A stretch of DNA of 64,000 nucleotides. It comes from Anaerolineae bacterium. GTDB lineage: Bacteria; Chloroflexota; Anaerolineae; Aggregatilineales; Phototrophicaceae. Below are positions 40,485-49,174 of the stretch, one piece after another. Position 1 is the first letter of the stretch, and each line of letters begins with the position of its first letter. The position numbers were made by a program, and so were the translations under genes. The DNA lies in assembly GCA_023382675.1 (NCBI GenBank), contig JAHDWN010000017.1, positions 32,017-96,016 on the forward strand, in the 5' to 3' direction. The notes beneath the pieces were generated by a model. That model was not told where the DNA came from and did not search any database. It worked only from the letters and a program-made list of their open reading frames with translations.

Positions 40485-43106
40485 ATGAAACGAACACTTA
40501 CACGCGTTGGAACAGTATCTGCATTGCTTCTACTTCTTCTATCCGTTTTCCACCTCGCATTCGCATCGTCAAATCTGGTATTCACAGAGCACTTGATTGA
40601 CAACAATGTGCCCAATGGTATTGCACTCTACGCCGTTGACATGAATGCGGATGGGCATGTCGATGTATTGGGAAGTTCACGGGCACTGCGGAGAGTGTAT
40701 CTTTATTTGAACGATGGTTTGGGTAATTTCACCACTCAGGTTATTGGGACCGACGATGTTTCTGGCTTCGACGTAGACGACATCGACCAGGATGGTGACC
40801 TGGACATTGCAATTGCTGGCAATGCCTCCGCCTACAGTCTGCTCTGGTACAGGAACGATGGCAATCTGAATTTCACGCGATTCATAGTGCATAACTTCTA
40901 CGTGGACGTTGCCGCAGCTCACATCTTGGACATGGACAGCGATGGCGACATGGATTTACTGGCCGCAGCAAGCGGATATGACATTCCACACATCGAGTGG
41001 TTTGAGAACAATGGAAGCGAAGCATTTACCCGTCACGCCATTCTGCCAGGGTCAGAATACGGTGACGCTGAAAACTGTCAGTACATCGAGCCTTTTGACA
41101 AGGATGGGGACGGTGATTTCGACATTCTCACAGCTTGTGGCTTCAATGTACCCCTATTCTGGTTGGTTAATGACGGAAGTCAGAATTTCTCGCGCGAGAA
41201 CATTTCTGCTTCTTTCCCCCAATTGAATTCTATTTCATTGGCAGATGTGGATACTGATGCAGACATCGATGTGGTAGTGTCTGATTGGCAGTTGGGAGTT
41301 TTCTGGCTCGAGAATATCAACGGCACGTATTCCCAGCATGCCGTCTCATCGAACATCAATCCGACTGATACTTTGGCGGAAGACATTGATCACGATGGGG
41401 ACACCGACATAATCGAAACCGGAGGAACAAGTTATCAGGTTCCTATCTGGTTGAACGACGGGAACGAACACTTCGAACAATTCGTAATGCCTACGAATTA
41501 CGCTCGTACATTCACAGTCATCTCTGCTGACATTAACAAAGATGGTTTGCGTGATCTTATTACTGACTCGGTACAAGCGGGCTGGATTTCGTGGCATGAA
41601 CAGGGGCGTCTCAATGCCGCTCCGACAGTGAGTGCACAAGGTCCCTATTCGGTTGACGAAGGGGCATCCGTCAATCTTGCCGCCAGTGGGTTCGATCCAG
41701 AGGGTGAACCGCTGACCTATGCGTGGGATCTCGATAACGACGGAGTATTTGAGACCGTCGGGCGAAATGCCGTGTTCTCGGCAGCGCTGCTCGATGGACC
41801 AACCAGTTACCCCATCGCCGTCCAGGCGACTGATAATGGCGGAGCATCCGCAATCGATTATACGACCGTCGAGGTGCAGAACATTGCCCCGATCGCCGAG
41901 TTCTCAGGCATGCCGGGTGTCGTCAACCCTGGAGAACCGACTACGTTGACCTTCAGCAATCAGTTCGATCCCAGCACTGAAGACACAAGTGCCGGATTCC
42001 TCTATTCGTATGATTGCACCGGTGACGGGACGTTCGATCTCGTAGACAGTTCGTCCGCAACATTTGTCTGTCCACCCTACTCGGCGCCGGGAACGATCTC
42101 GGTTGTCGGGCGTATCAAAGACAACGATGGAGGCTCCACCGATCATCAAGTGGCAATCGTGGTGAATTCACCGCCGGTTCTGAGTGTCGGCAATGTCGCA
42201 GTCGCAGCAGATGAAGGCCAGACCGCAGTCAATAGCGGCAATGTCAGCGATATCGATGGTGACTTCGTCTTGTTGAGCGCCTCCGAGGGGCTGGTGATCG
42301 ACAACGGTGACGGTACGTGGTCGTGGAGCTTCATCACTAGTGATGGGCCTGCTCAGAGCCAATCAATAACGATTGACGCGAACGATGGCCGCGGTGGTTT
42401 TGCCCAAGTCACATTCACTGTCACGGTCAACAACGTATCCCCGATCGCCACTGCGGGAGCTGATCTTACCGTCGTGCGCACCGCAGCGGTAAATGTCTCA
42501 GGAACCTGGACTGATCCGGCTGCCAATGCTGATGCTCCCTATGCATGGATGTGGGATCTGGCTGGTTCTGTGCAAAGTGGCAGTTCTGCCTATGGCGAAA
42601 CAGCAACGGCAACAACCTCCTACCCGCTCGAGGGTCAATACACATTGACATTCCAGGTGACTGACAAGGACGGCGGTACAGGCAGTGACACGCTGATTGT
42701 CACGGTTCAGAACCAGACTCCGGTATGCGATGTAGCGCTGCCGAGTCTCGATTTCCTGTGGCCGCCGGAACATCAGATGATGGATGTCAGCATCCTGAGC
42801 GTCACCGATCCAGAAGGTGATCCGGTAGCGATAACCATCATGAGCATCTATCAGGACGAGCCGACGAACGGCTTGGGCGATGGGGACACCTCGCCTGATG
42901 GGCAGGGCATCGGCACACCCATTGCTACAGTTCGCGCCGAACGTGCGGGTGACGGCAACGGACGCATGTATCACATCAGCTTCTCAGCAGACGACGGCCA
43001 CAACGGCGTTTGCACGGGTAGCGTGCTGGTTGGGGTCAATCATGACCAGGGCAAGAAGGGTGAAGCCGTAGATGACGGTGCACTCTTCGACTCGACTCTG
43101 CCGTAA
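40485..43106 (+). CDS. Large secreted FG-GAP/VCBS repeat and PKD domain protein
   Basis: An 873-aa exported protein (RBS GGAGG, signal peptide ending near AFAS). Residues about 25-380 carry seven Ca-binding propeller-type repeats of the DxDxDG form: MNADGHVD, IDQDGDLD, MDSDGDMD, KDGDGDFD, VDTDADID, IDHDGDTD and INKDGLRD. Residues about 385-760 contain about four PKD-like beta-sandwich domains (GPYSVDEGASVNLAASG...; VTVNNVSPIATAGADLTV). The end has a Cys pair (PVCDVALPS, NGVCTGS). No sortase or other anchor is visible. Probably an adhesin or surface-binding protein. The GC content is below the neighbours. Confidence 0.85.
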   Translation: MKRTLTRVGTVSALLLLLLSVFHLAFASSNLVFTEHLIDNNVPNGIALYAVDMNADGHVDVLGSSRALRRVYLYLNDGLGNFTTQVIGTDDVSGFDVDDIDQDGDLDIAIAGNASAYSLLWYRNDGNLNFTRFIVHNFYVDVAAAHILDMDSDGDMDLLAAASGYDIPHIEWFENNGSEAFTRHAILPGSEYGDAENCQYIEPFDKDGDGDFDILTACGFNVPLFWLVNDGSQNFSRENISASFPQLNSISLADVDTDADIDVVVSDWQLGVFWLENINGTYSQHAVSSNINPTDTLAEDIDHDGDTDIIETGGTSYQVPIWLNDGNEHFEQFVMPTNYARTFTVISADINKDGLRDLITDSVQAGWISWHEQGRLNAAPTVSAQGPYSVDEGASVNLAASGFDPEGEPLTYAWDLDNDGVFETVGRNAVFSAALLDGPTSYPIAVQATDNGGASAIDYTTVEVQNIAPIAEFSGMPGVVNPGEPTTLTFSNQFDPSTEDTSAGFLYSYDCTGDGTFDLVDSSSATFVCPPYSAPGTISVVGRIKDNDGGSTDHQVAIVVNSPPVLSVGNVAVAADEGQTAVNSGNVSDIDGDFVLLSASEGLVIDNGDGTWSWSFITSDGPAQSQSITIDANDGRGGFAQVTFTVTVNNVSPIATAGADLTVVRTAAVNVSGTWTDPAANADAPYAWMWDLAGSVQSGSSAYGETATATTSYPLEGQYTLTFQVTDKDGGTGSDTLIVTVQNQTPVCDVALPSLDFLWPPEHQMMDVSILSVTDPEGDPVAITIMSIYQDEPTNGLGDGDTSPDGQGIGTPIATVRAERAGDGNGRMYHISFSADDGHNGVCTGSVLVGVNHDQGKKGEAVDDGALFDSTLP

Positions 43107-43239
43107 TTACATGTCATGAGTCTGCTTGCCCTCACAGACGTTGTTCGGAAGAGTGAGCAGGCTCATCTCTGCTGAATTCAAAGCGAGGACATGCAAGAAA
43201 CCTGCGTGTCCTCACTACGTTCTTATCCTTTGCCCAGAA

Positions 43240-43384
43240 GCCTCAGCTTTCCCCGCTCTCGCCCAGGGGTCTCGCCGGATATCCCGCAGCGGCTGCGCAC
43301 GCCCTGCTTGTGGGTCGCGGTTTGACTTATTTCCCTCTTCCCTCTGTGTCCTCCGTGTTCTCTGTGGTTCATTCCATGCGTCCA
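43240..43384. repeat. Relic of ctctgtg-type repeats after the FG-GAP gene
   Basis: The segment around 43325-43375 has ccctctNNtgtcctccgtgttctctg-type words that reappear at 51385-51420, 52165-52200 and 57340-57370. Upstream 43240-43320 is a diverged relative of the 490-560 and 51310-51375 segments. The 428-base gap contains no gene. Confidence 0.5.
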
Positions 43385-43428
43385 CCAAAAACAGCAGCGC
43401 CAGAGACTCGAAGAATCCCTGGCGCTGC
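43385..43428 (-). terminator. Rho-independent terminator of the solute-binding protein gene
   Basis: On the minus strand GCAGCGCCAG pairs with CTGGCGCTGC around a 15-base loop and is followed by TGTTTTTGG. Confidence 0.7.
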
Positions 43429-43534
43429 ATGGCTGTTATAATGACATCATCACCCGACTTGGCTCGGAGGGTGACGCCCTCTCTTTACCCACCAGTAAGG
43501 AAAGGGCTGCCGGGTGATGTGTCATCCACGAGAG

Positions 43535-45244
43535 TTAGCTGGAGCGAGTCCAGTCCTGCACGTTCCAATAGAGCGTGCCGGGGTACGGCTCGACGCCAGT
43601 GACCGTGTTGTCCCACGAATACATGCCGTCAAGGGAAAACAGCCACAGATACGGCGCATCATCGTGCAGGATCTGCTGCACCTGGGCGTAGATTGCCTTG
43701 CGCCCTTCGACATCGCAGTCAGGCACTTCCGAAGCCTGCGCAAACAGCGCGTCGAGTTCCGGATTGATGTAAGAGCCGGAGTTGCTGCCGCCGATCACGT
43801 CGCCGGTCGAGCCAAAGATCTGGCGCTGGTCGGCGCGGAACGGATAGCTGTTCTGCCAGCCGAGGATGAACGCATCAAACGTCTGCTGATCCAGAATCTC
43901 GATCAGAACGTTGAAATCGATGCTCTGGAAATCGACCCTGATACCGATACGGCTCAACTCGTCCTGGGTGATCGTGCCGATGGCGTTGCGTCGGGTGTTG
44001 CCCTGGTTCGTGAACAGGGTGAAGGCAAACTCAGTGCCATCCGGCGCATACATCGCGCCCTGGGCGACCAGCGGCGTCGATGGATCATTGTCGTGATCGA
44101 TCCAGCCGGCTTCCGCCAGCAGTTCCAGCGCGCGCTCCGGGTTGTACTCGTAGACGGGCACGCTTGGATCATACGGCCAGCTCCCCGGCGCGTAAGACGA
44201 TGACATCTGCGAGCCAAAGCCGAAGACCGCGCCTTCGATGATCGCGTCCACGTTGACGGCCATGTTCAGCGCCTGGCGCACACGCACGTCCGCGAAGAAC
44301 ATGTTCGGGGTCTGTTCGACCAGATTGCCGTTTTCGTCGTAAGCGTTCTGCGGATTGCTTGGGTCAGCCAGGTTGAAGCCCAGGTAATCATAGCGGTCGC
44401 CGGGCGAATAGGTGTAGACGTTGACGCTGCCCTGTTCCTGAGCCGCCAGCACGTCCGAGCGGCGGTTCGGGGCGATGAAGTCCAGCGCGGTTGTTTCGCC
44501 AGCCAGGAACGCCTCGAATTCAACCGTCTGATCACCAAAGACGCGCATGATCCAGCCGTCATTCTGCGCGTTGCCGTCGGGATCGTCCCACGTCGCCGGG
44601 ATCAGGCCGGTCTGCTGGTCAGTGATCTGGGATGCAAGCTGGTACGGGCCAACTTCGAGTGCGTCCGGCGTATCGGCGTTGTAATCGTTCAGCGCCGAGA
44701 ACGGGCCGCTCTCGAAGACGTGCGCCGGAACCGGCTGCAAGCCCGCGCTGTTGAGCGCTTCGCAGTCCGCCGACGTGAACGTCACCCTGAGTGTGTAGTC
44801 GTCCACGGCCTCGAAATCGACCACCGGGTTATCGAGCAAGAAGGCAAGCGGGGATTCTGTCTCGCCGCTGGCAATCGCATCCCAGGTATATTCGAAGTCA
44901 CGGGCGGTCACGGGCGTACCGTCACTCCAGGAGAAGCCCTGGCGCAGGCGGAAGGTGTAGACCGTGCCGTCGTCGCTGATGTCCCAGCTTTCGGCCATGC
45001 CGCCGGGCGCACCGGGTGTGATCAAGGCCGTGACCGGATCGACACCGAGCAGGTTCGGGTAGAGCCGGTTCATGACTTCCTGCTCGTCCGAGCTGCTGCT
45101 CGTCACCGGGTTGAAGTTGATCGGCCCGCTGCCGAAGGTCGAGCGGGTGATGATGTTCCCCTGATCCTGCGCCGACGCGGGGATCACCAGCAGGAACACC
45201 AATGCCAGTAACCCTAATATCCACAGACGATTCAAATGCTTCAT
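43535..45244 (-). CDS. ABC transporter solute-binding protein, family 5 (orphan)
   Basis: A 569-aa exported protein with a signal peptide ending SASAQ. SBP_bac_5 features: GPINFNPVTSSSSDEQEVMNRLYPNLLG, GMAESWDISDDGTVYTFRLRQGFSWSDGTPVTARDFEYTWDAI, YTLRVTFTSADCEALNS, VGPYQLAS, ADVRVRQALNMAVNVDAII, APGSWPYDPSVPVYEYNPERALELLAEAGW. It is a close paralog of 57736-59448, but no permease or ATPase gene adjoins it. Substrates of the family are peptides, nickel, sugars or opines; this one is not assignable. Terminator at 43385-43428. Confidence 0.92.
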   Translation of the reverse strand: MKHLNRLWILGLLALVFLLVIPASAQDQGNIITRSTFGSGPINFNPVTSSSSDEQEVMNRLYPNLLGVDPVTALITPGAPGGMAESWDISDDGTVYTFRLRQGFSWSDGTPVTARDFEYTWDAIASGETESPLAFLLDNPVVDFEAVDDYTLRVTFTSADCEALNSAGLQPVPAHVFESGPFSALNDYNADTPDALEVGPYQLASQITDQQTGLIPATWDDPDGNAQNDGWIMRVFGDQTVEFEAFLAGETTALDFIAPNRRSDVLAAQEQGSVNVYTYSPGDRYDYLGFNLADPSNPQNAYDENGNLVEQTPNMFFADVRVRQALNMAVNVDAIIEGAVFGFGSQMSSSYAPGSWPYDPSVPVYEYNPERALELLAEAGWIDHDNDPSTPLVAQGAMYAPDGTEFAFTLFTNQGNTRRNAIGTITQDELSRIGIRVDFQSIDFNVLIEILDQQTFDAFILGWQNSYPFRADQRQIFGSTGDVIGGSNSGSYINPELDALFAQASEVPDCDVEGRKAIYAQVQQILHDDAPYLWLFSLDGMYSWDNTVTGVEPYPGTLYWNVQDWTRSS

Positions 45245-45480
45245 CCTTATCTCTCCTGAAGCCTAAAAACGTGCGCGCAGCACCGACGCGGCGCGCAGGT
45301 GAACACACGCCACCTAATTAAAATAGTGGCCTGCTGGAAGGCGGGTTCGAGATTGAACGGAAACTGCCGCTGCGGGGTAGATATTGCGTTTTCAGATGAT
45401 CAAGGGCGAGGGGGCGAGTGATGTGTTATGCGTGATGAGTGGCGAGCAGGAGGACCGTGTTCATCACTTTCCTCCGCACC

Positions 45481-45536
45481 GTGAACCTTGAACCGTACAC
45501 CGTGAACTCAGAACCGAGCACCGAGCACTGAGCACC
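45481..45536. repeat. Heptamer-period repeat (GAGTACC type), eight units
   Basis: Eight consecutive 7-base units: gtgaacc, ttgaacc, gtacacc, gtgaact, cagaacc, gagcacc, gagcact, gagcacc. It occupies the 368-base gap between two divergent genes; the rest of the gap shows no gene. Confidence 0.75.
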
Positions 45537-45612
45537 CACTTGCACGCCCGCCGGGGAAGCGATTAGACTTGGCATATCCGTCGACTCGCTGCGCACAGGG
45601 AGAGAAGCGAAC

Positions 45613-46374
45613 ATGACCACCCTGGATCACTTTTACGACAACCGACCACGCCCGCTGATCTTCGGCCATCGCGGTGCGAGCGCCTACGCGCCCATGAACA
45701 CACTGCCCGCGTTCACGCTGGCGGCGGAGCAAGGGGCGGATGGGATCGAGCTGGACGTGTGGCTGAGCAAAGACGGCGTGCCGGTCATCCTGCACAATGA
45801 CACGTTGGACGAGACGACCGATGGCAGCGGCTACGTCTGGAATATGACGCTGGCCGATCTCAAACAGTTGGACGCCGGAAGCTGGAAAGACGCGCGCTTC
45901 GCCGGGACGCGCATCCCGACATTGGACGAGGTGTTCGAGGCCGTCGGGCAGCGGCTGCTGATCAACGTCGAGATCAAGTCTGCCGAAGGGATGATCGCGG
46001 ACGTGGAGGCCGCCGTCGCCGAGTGCATCGCCCGCCACGCCATGCACGATCGCGTACTGATCTCGTCGTTCGATCCACGCGTGCTGGCGCGCTTCGCCCA
46101 GATCAACGCCGATGTGCCGATCGCCTTCCTCGAATTCGAAGGCACGCCGCCGCAGGCCTATGTCGTCGCCGACCTGATGCTCAACCAGCGCGCGCGCCAC
46201 CCCCATCACCCGATGATCGACGCCGGGTATATGGAGCGGGCGCACGGCAAAGACTGGCGTGTCAACGCCTGGACGGTCGATGACGTGGAGGTGGCGAAAC
46301 AGCTCGTCGCCTTGGGCGTCGACGGCATCATTACCAACGTACCAGACGTGATGATCGCGGCGCTGCGTGGCTGA
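45613..46374 (+). CDS. Glycerophosphodiester phosphodiesterase
   Basis: A 253-aa GDPD-fold enzyme. Catalytic segments: FGHRGASAYAPMNTLPAF (HRG), ADGIELDVWLSKDGVPVILHNDTLDETTDGSG (E-x-D and H-N-D), and LINVEIKSAE. The C-terminal strand WTVDDVEVAKQLVALGVDGIITNVPDVM is typical. It hydrolyses glycerophosphodiesters to glycerol-3-phosphate and an alcohol using a divalent metal; no signal peptide, so cytoplasmic. RBS GAGAGAAGCGAAC. The following SH3 gene is 75 bases downstream. Confidence 0.93.
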   Translation: MTTLDHFYDNRPRPLIFGHRGASAYAPMNTLPAFTLAAEQGADGIELDVWLSKDGVPVILHNDTLDETTDGSGYVWNMTLADLKQLDAGSWKDARFAGTRIPTLDEVFEAVGQRLLINVEIKSAEGMIADVEAAVAECIARHAMHDRVLISSFDPRVLARFAQINADVPIAFLEFEGTPPQAYVVADLMLNQRARHPHHPMIDAGYMERAHGKDWRVNAWTVDDVEVAKQLVALGVDGIITNVPDVMIAALRG

Positions 46375-46449
46375 ACGGCAGCCTTCATGAACAGCGGCGA
46401 CAGCTAATGCTATGCTGAAAAAAACTGACGTAGCCGAGGAGCTGTTGCC

Positions 46450-47922
46450 GTGTCTCGCAAGTTGTTTGCTGCGCTTTTGCTCATCCTCCTGAGCGCCATA
46501 CCCGCGCTCCATGCGCAGGATAATTTCACCTGCCCTGCTCCCGCCGACATCGTTGCAGCCGTCGCCGAAGCCTGCACCAACCTGGAGGCGGATCAGGTCT
46601 GCCTGGCGCGGGCAGGCGTGACCGCCGAAACCGGCATCGATGCTGCTTTTGCCCAGCCCGGCGACCGTGTAACCGCTGGCGCGCTCGCGCAGCTTGCCAC
46701 GACCGCACCCACGGCAGACAACGCGGACTTGGGCGCGGCGCTGCTCAACCTGCGCGCGAACCTGAGCGACAACACCGTGAAGGCACTCGTGATCGGCGGT
46801 GGGCAGATTGCTAACGCCAATGATGCGCGGCTCGTGCTCCCGGCCTTCTTTAGAGACGTCGGGCGTGTGCGTTCGACACCCTCGACCGCCAATGACGACA
46901 ACATCATGACCACGCTCCAGGGCGGTGCCAGTGTGACCGCCGTCGCGCGCAACGAGGCCGGTGATTGGGTTCAGATCAGCTTCGGCGAGGGCGAGCTTGG
47001 CTGGGCGGCGACCTTCCTGCTGCGCATCGACGGCGATGTCAACCAGCTTTCGACCACGCCAGCCGCAGCCGGTGCGGTCTATGGCAGCCCGCTGCAAGCC
47101 TTCAACCTGATCGGCGCGCCCGCCGCCGAATCCGCCTGCGCCGAACTCCCGGCGGGCGGCGTGCTGCTGCACACACCGGCGGGCACGCGCGCGTTCTTCG
47201 TCGTCAATGGCGTCCAAGTCAGCTTCACCTCGACGATCTACCTGTCACTCGGTGAGGAAGTCGGACGGCCGGCGCTGCGGGTGGAGGTCTATGCTGGCGA
47301 GGCGACCGCCCAGACGGACGATGGCGCGGCGCTGCTCGTGCCGGGGGTGTATGCGAGTGTGCCGCTGTCGCCCGATTTCGCCACGCCGCTGGCCGAGCCG
47401 TTCCCCGCGCGCCCGAATCCGGCAGGGCGCGACGTGCAGCTTGCGCCGCTGACCGCCGCAGTCACCGCCGACGGCACAACGATCGCGCTCACGCCGTCGC
47501 TGGCTGCCGCGCAGATCGACGCCGCCATCGCGCAGGTGTTCGCGCCCGATGGTCTGCTCACGGGCACGTACCAGCTCGTCAATGCCGTCAGCGTCCCCTA
47601 CACCGAGCCTGCGGACTGGCAGTGCGGCCAGGATATGGAACCTGGCATGCAGGTACGCTTTGCGCCGAACATTGCCGACGCTCTCGAAGAAGCCTATGGG
47701 GTGCGCATCGCTGCCGGGCAGGGCACCAACGGCGTCTCACTGAATACGCACAACGATCCGCAGTACCGGACGGTGCCGGAGACGAACGGCGAGGTTGCCG
47801 CGCGTTCGATTGTCGTCCGGGACATGCTGCACTTCACGCTCGTCGAGACATGGGCGCGCCGCGAGGGTGATTTCGCCGCCGCCTGCAACAGCGAATTCAC
47901 CTGGGAGTGGGTCGCGCCATGA
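46450..47922 (+). CDS. Secreted SH3-domain protein, paralog of the 29207 gene
   Basis: A 490-aa exported protein starting at GTG 46450 with a signal peptide ending ALHAQD. The N-terminal part shares its pattern with 29207-30844 (CPAPADIVAAVAEACTNLEADQVCLARAGV; AQPGDRVTAGALAQL). An SH3b domain lies at about 136-190 (GRVRSTPSTANDDNIMTTLQGGASVTAV...GWAATFLL), then a FecR-like section (LHTPAGTRAFFVVNGVQVSF). Two proteins of this architecture in the window suggest a small family of surface proteins with unknown ligand. Confidence 0.8.
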   Translation: MSRKLFAALLLILLSAIPALHAQDNFTCPAPADIVAAVAEACTNLEADQVCLARAGVTAETGIDAAFAQPGDRVTAGALAQLATTAPTADNADLGAALLNLRANLSDNTVKALVIGGGQIANANDARLVLPAFFRDVGRVRSTPSTANDDNIMTTLQGGASVTAVARNEAGDWVQISFGEGELGWAATFLLRIDGDVNQLSTTPAAAGAVYGSPLQAFNLIGAPAAESACAELPAGGVLLHTPAGTRAFFVVNGVQVSFTSTIYLSLGEEVGRPALRVEVYAGEATAQTDDGAALLVPGVYASVPLSPDFATPLAEPFPARPNPAGRDVQLAPLTAAVTADGTTIALTPSLAAAQIDAAIAQVFAPDGLLTGTYQLVNAVSVPYTEPADWQCGQDMEPGMQVRFAPNIADALEEAYGVRIAAGQGTNGVSLNTHNDPQYRTVPETNGEVAARSIVVRDMLHFTLVETWARREGDFAAACNSEFTWEWVAP

Positions 47923-47968
47923 GGGCAATTTCAGTGCGCTATGATTGAATGTATCCCCTCCTCTCAAT

Positions 47969-47994
47969 CCCCTCCTCATCGCAATGGGGAGGGG
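47969..47994. repeat. Pyrimidine/purine hairpin after the SH3 gene
   Basis: CCCCTCCTCAT-cgca-ATGGGGAGGGG, an 11-bp stem with one mismatch; may end the SH3 transcript. Confidence 0.5.
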
Positions 47995-48064
47995 ACGAAC
48001 CGCAGGTTCAGGAGTGGGGATGAAGGCACAATTCACGTGATGTACTCTGAAGCTGCACTAGGGT

Positions 48065-49093
48065 GTGCGCGTGATGGCCTTTGATCCACGTTACCCACCG
48101 ACCAGCAACTCGCTCAATCGACTGCGCCTGGAAGCGGAATCGCTGCCGCTTCCGGCGAACGTGCGGGGCAAGGCGGCCTCCGAACTGCTCTCCAGCCTTG
48201 CCCTGGACGGCCTCATACAGGCCCACACCAGCGACGTCGTCCTGTTTTACGAGCAGGCTGCCCTGGGAGCCGAGTGGGCGGTTGAGCTGGCTCAGACCCT
48301 GGGCACGCACCTCGGCACGCTGCTTGCAGTCCTGGCACGCAATGACACGCGCACGCATAAGGCTAACCCCGATAAGCCCGCCGCTTATTGGGCACATTGG
48401 GCGGGCATTCGCGCAGTCTGTATCGGCGGCGGCATGGCACGGGGCAGAGTCGGCGCGATCATCGCCGCCCAGGCGCAGGCGACCGTCTGCAGCCTCGCCG
48501 ATGCGCCGGGCTATCAGGTCGTCCAGGCTGAACATCCGCAGTATTTGCCGCTCCTGGGCGCGGCGCGCACCGTCCAGGCATGCAACCGCGCCAGCATCCT
48601 CGATTTTGGCGGCAGTTACGTCAAACGCGCCATCGCCCATTACTCGTCCGGTTGGTTGAGCCGCCTGCAACTGCGCGCCTCGCTGCCCACTGATCTCCCG
48701 GCGGACGATGACGACGCGCGGCTTATTTTTGAGCGCATGGTGGACATTATGGCGCAGTCCTACGCCGAAGTTGACAGTCCCACCATGCCGATCAGCATCG
48801 CCGCCTATGTCGATCAATGTGGGCAGCCACGGCTGTCACAGAGCGGCATCTACATGCGCCTGGCGCGGCTGACACCGGATGTCCCCGCCGCCTTCTCGCA
48901 GGCAGTCAGTGAACGGCTGCGTACACCCGTCGAGGTCAGGCTGCTGCATGATGGCACGGCTGCCGCTCTCGCCTACGCCCCGCTGGAACAAGCAGCGGTG
49001 ATCATGCTCGGCACCGCGCTCGGCTCCGGCTATCCCGTGGCGCGGTCAGATCTGGCGCTGCGTCCGCTGTCACCGAGCATGACGGTTGGCTAA
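48065..49093 (+). CDS. ASKHA-fold (ROK/sugar kinase-like) protein
   Basis: A 342-aa protein; starts GTG 48065, GTG 48071 and ATG 48074 are close together and cannot be told apart. Two ASKHA-like phosphate segments are visible: ASILDFGGSYVKRAIAHY (about 178-195) and the adenosine side VRLLHDGTAAALAYAPLEQAAVIMLGTALGSGYP. The upstream N-terminal 100 residues are helical and not typical of ROK proteins. The catalytic Asp of ROK kinases is not obvious, so it may be a regulator or a kinase with changed substrate. It is alone between the SH3 gene and the beta-propeller gene. Confidence 0.65.
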   Translation: MRVMAFDPRYPPTSNSLNRLRLEAESLPLPANVRGKAASELLSSLALDGLIQAHTSDVVLFYEQAALGAEWAVELAQTLGTHLGTLLAVLARNDTRTHKANPDKPAAYWAHWAGIRAVCIGGGMARGRVGAIIAAQAQATVCSLADAPGYQVVQAEHPQYLPLLGAARTVQACNRASILDFGGSYVKRAIAHYSSGWLSRLQLRASLPTDLPADDDDARLIFERMVDIMAQSYAEVDSPTMPISIAAYVDQCGQPRLSQSGIYMRLARLTPDVPAAFSQAVSERLRTPVEVRLLHDGTAAALAYAPLEQAAVIMLGTALGSGYPVARSDLALRPLSPSMTVG

Positions 49094-49174
49094 ATTTCGC
49101 GATTCGCATAGACTGGAAACTGGCCCATCATCTGCATGAATGCGGCGCACTCATCTTTTAAAGAAGGAGAACTC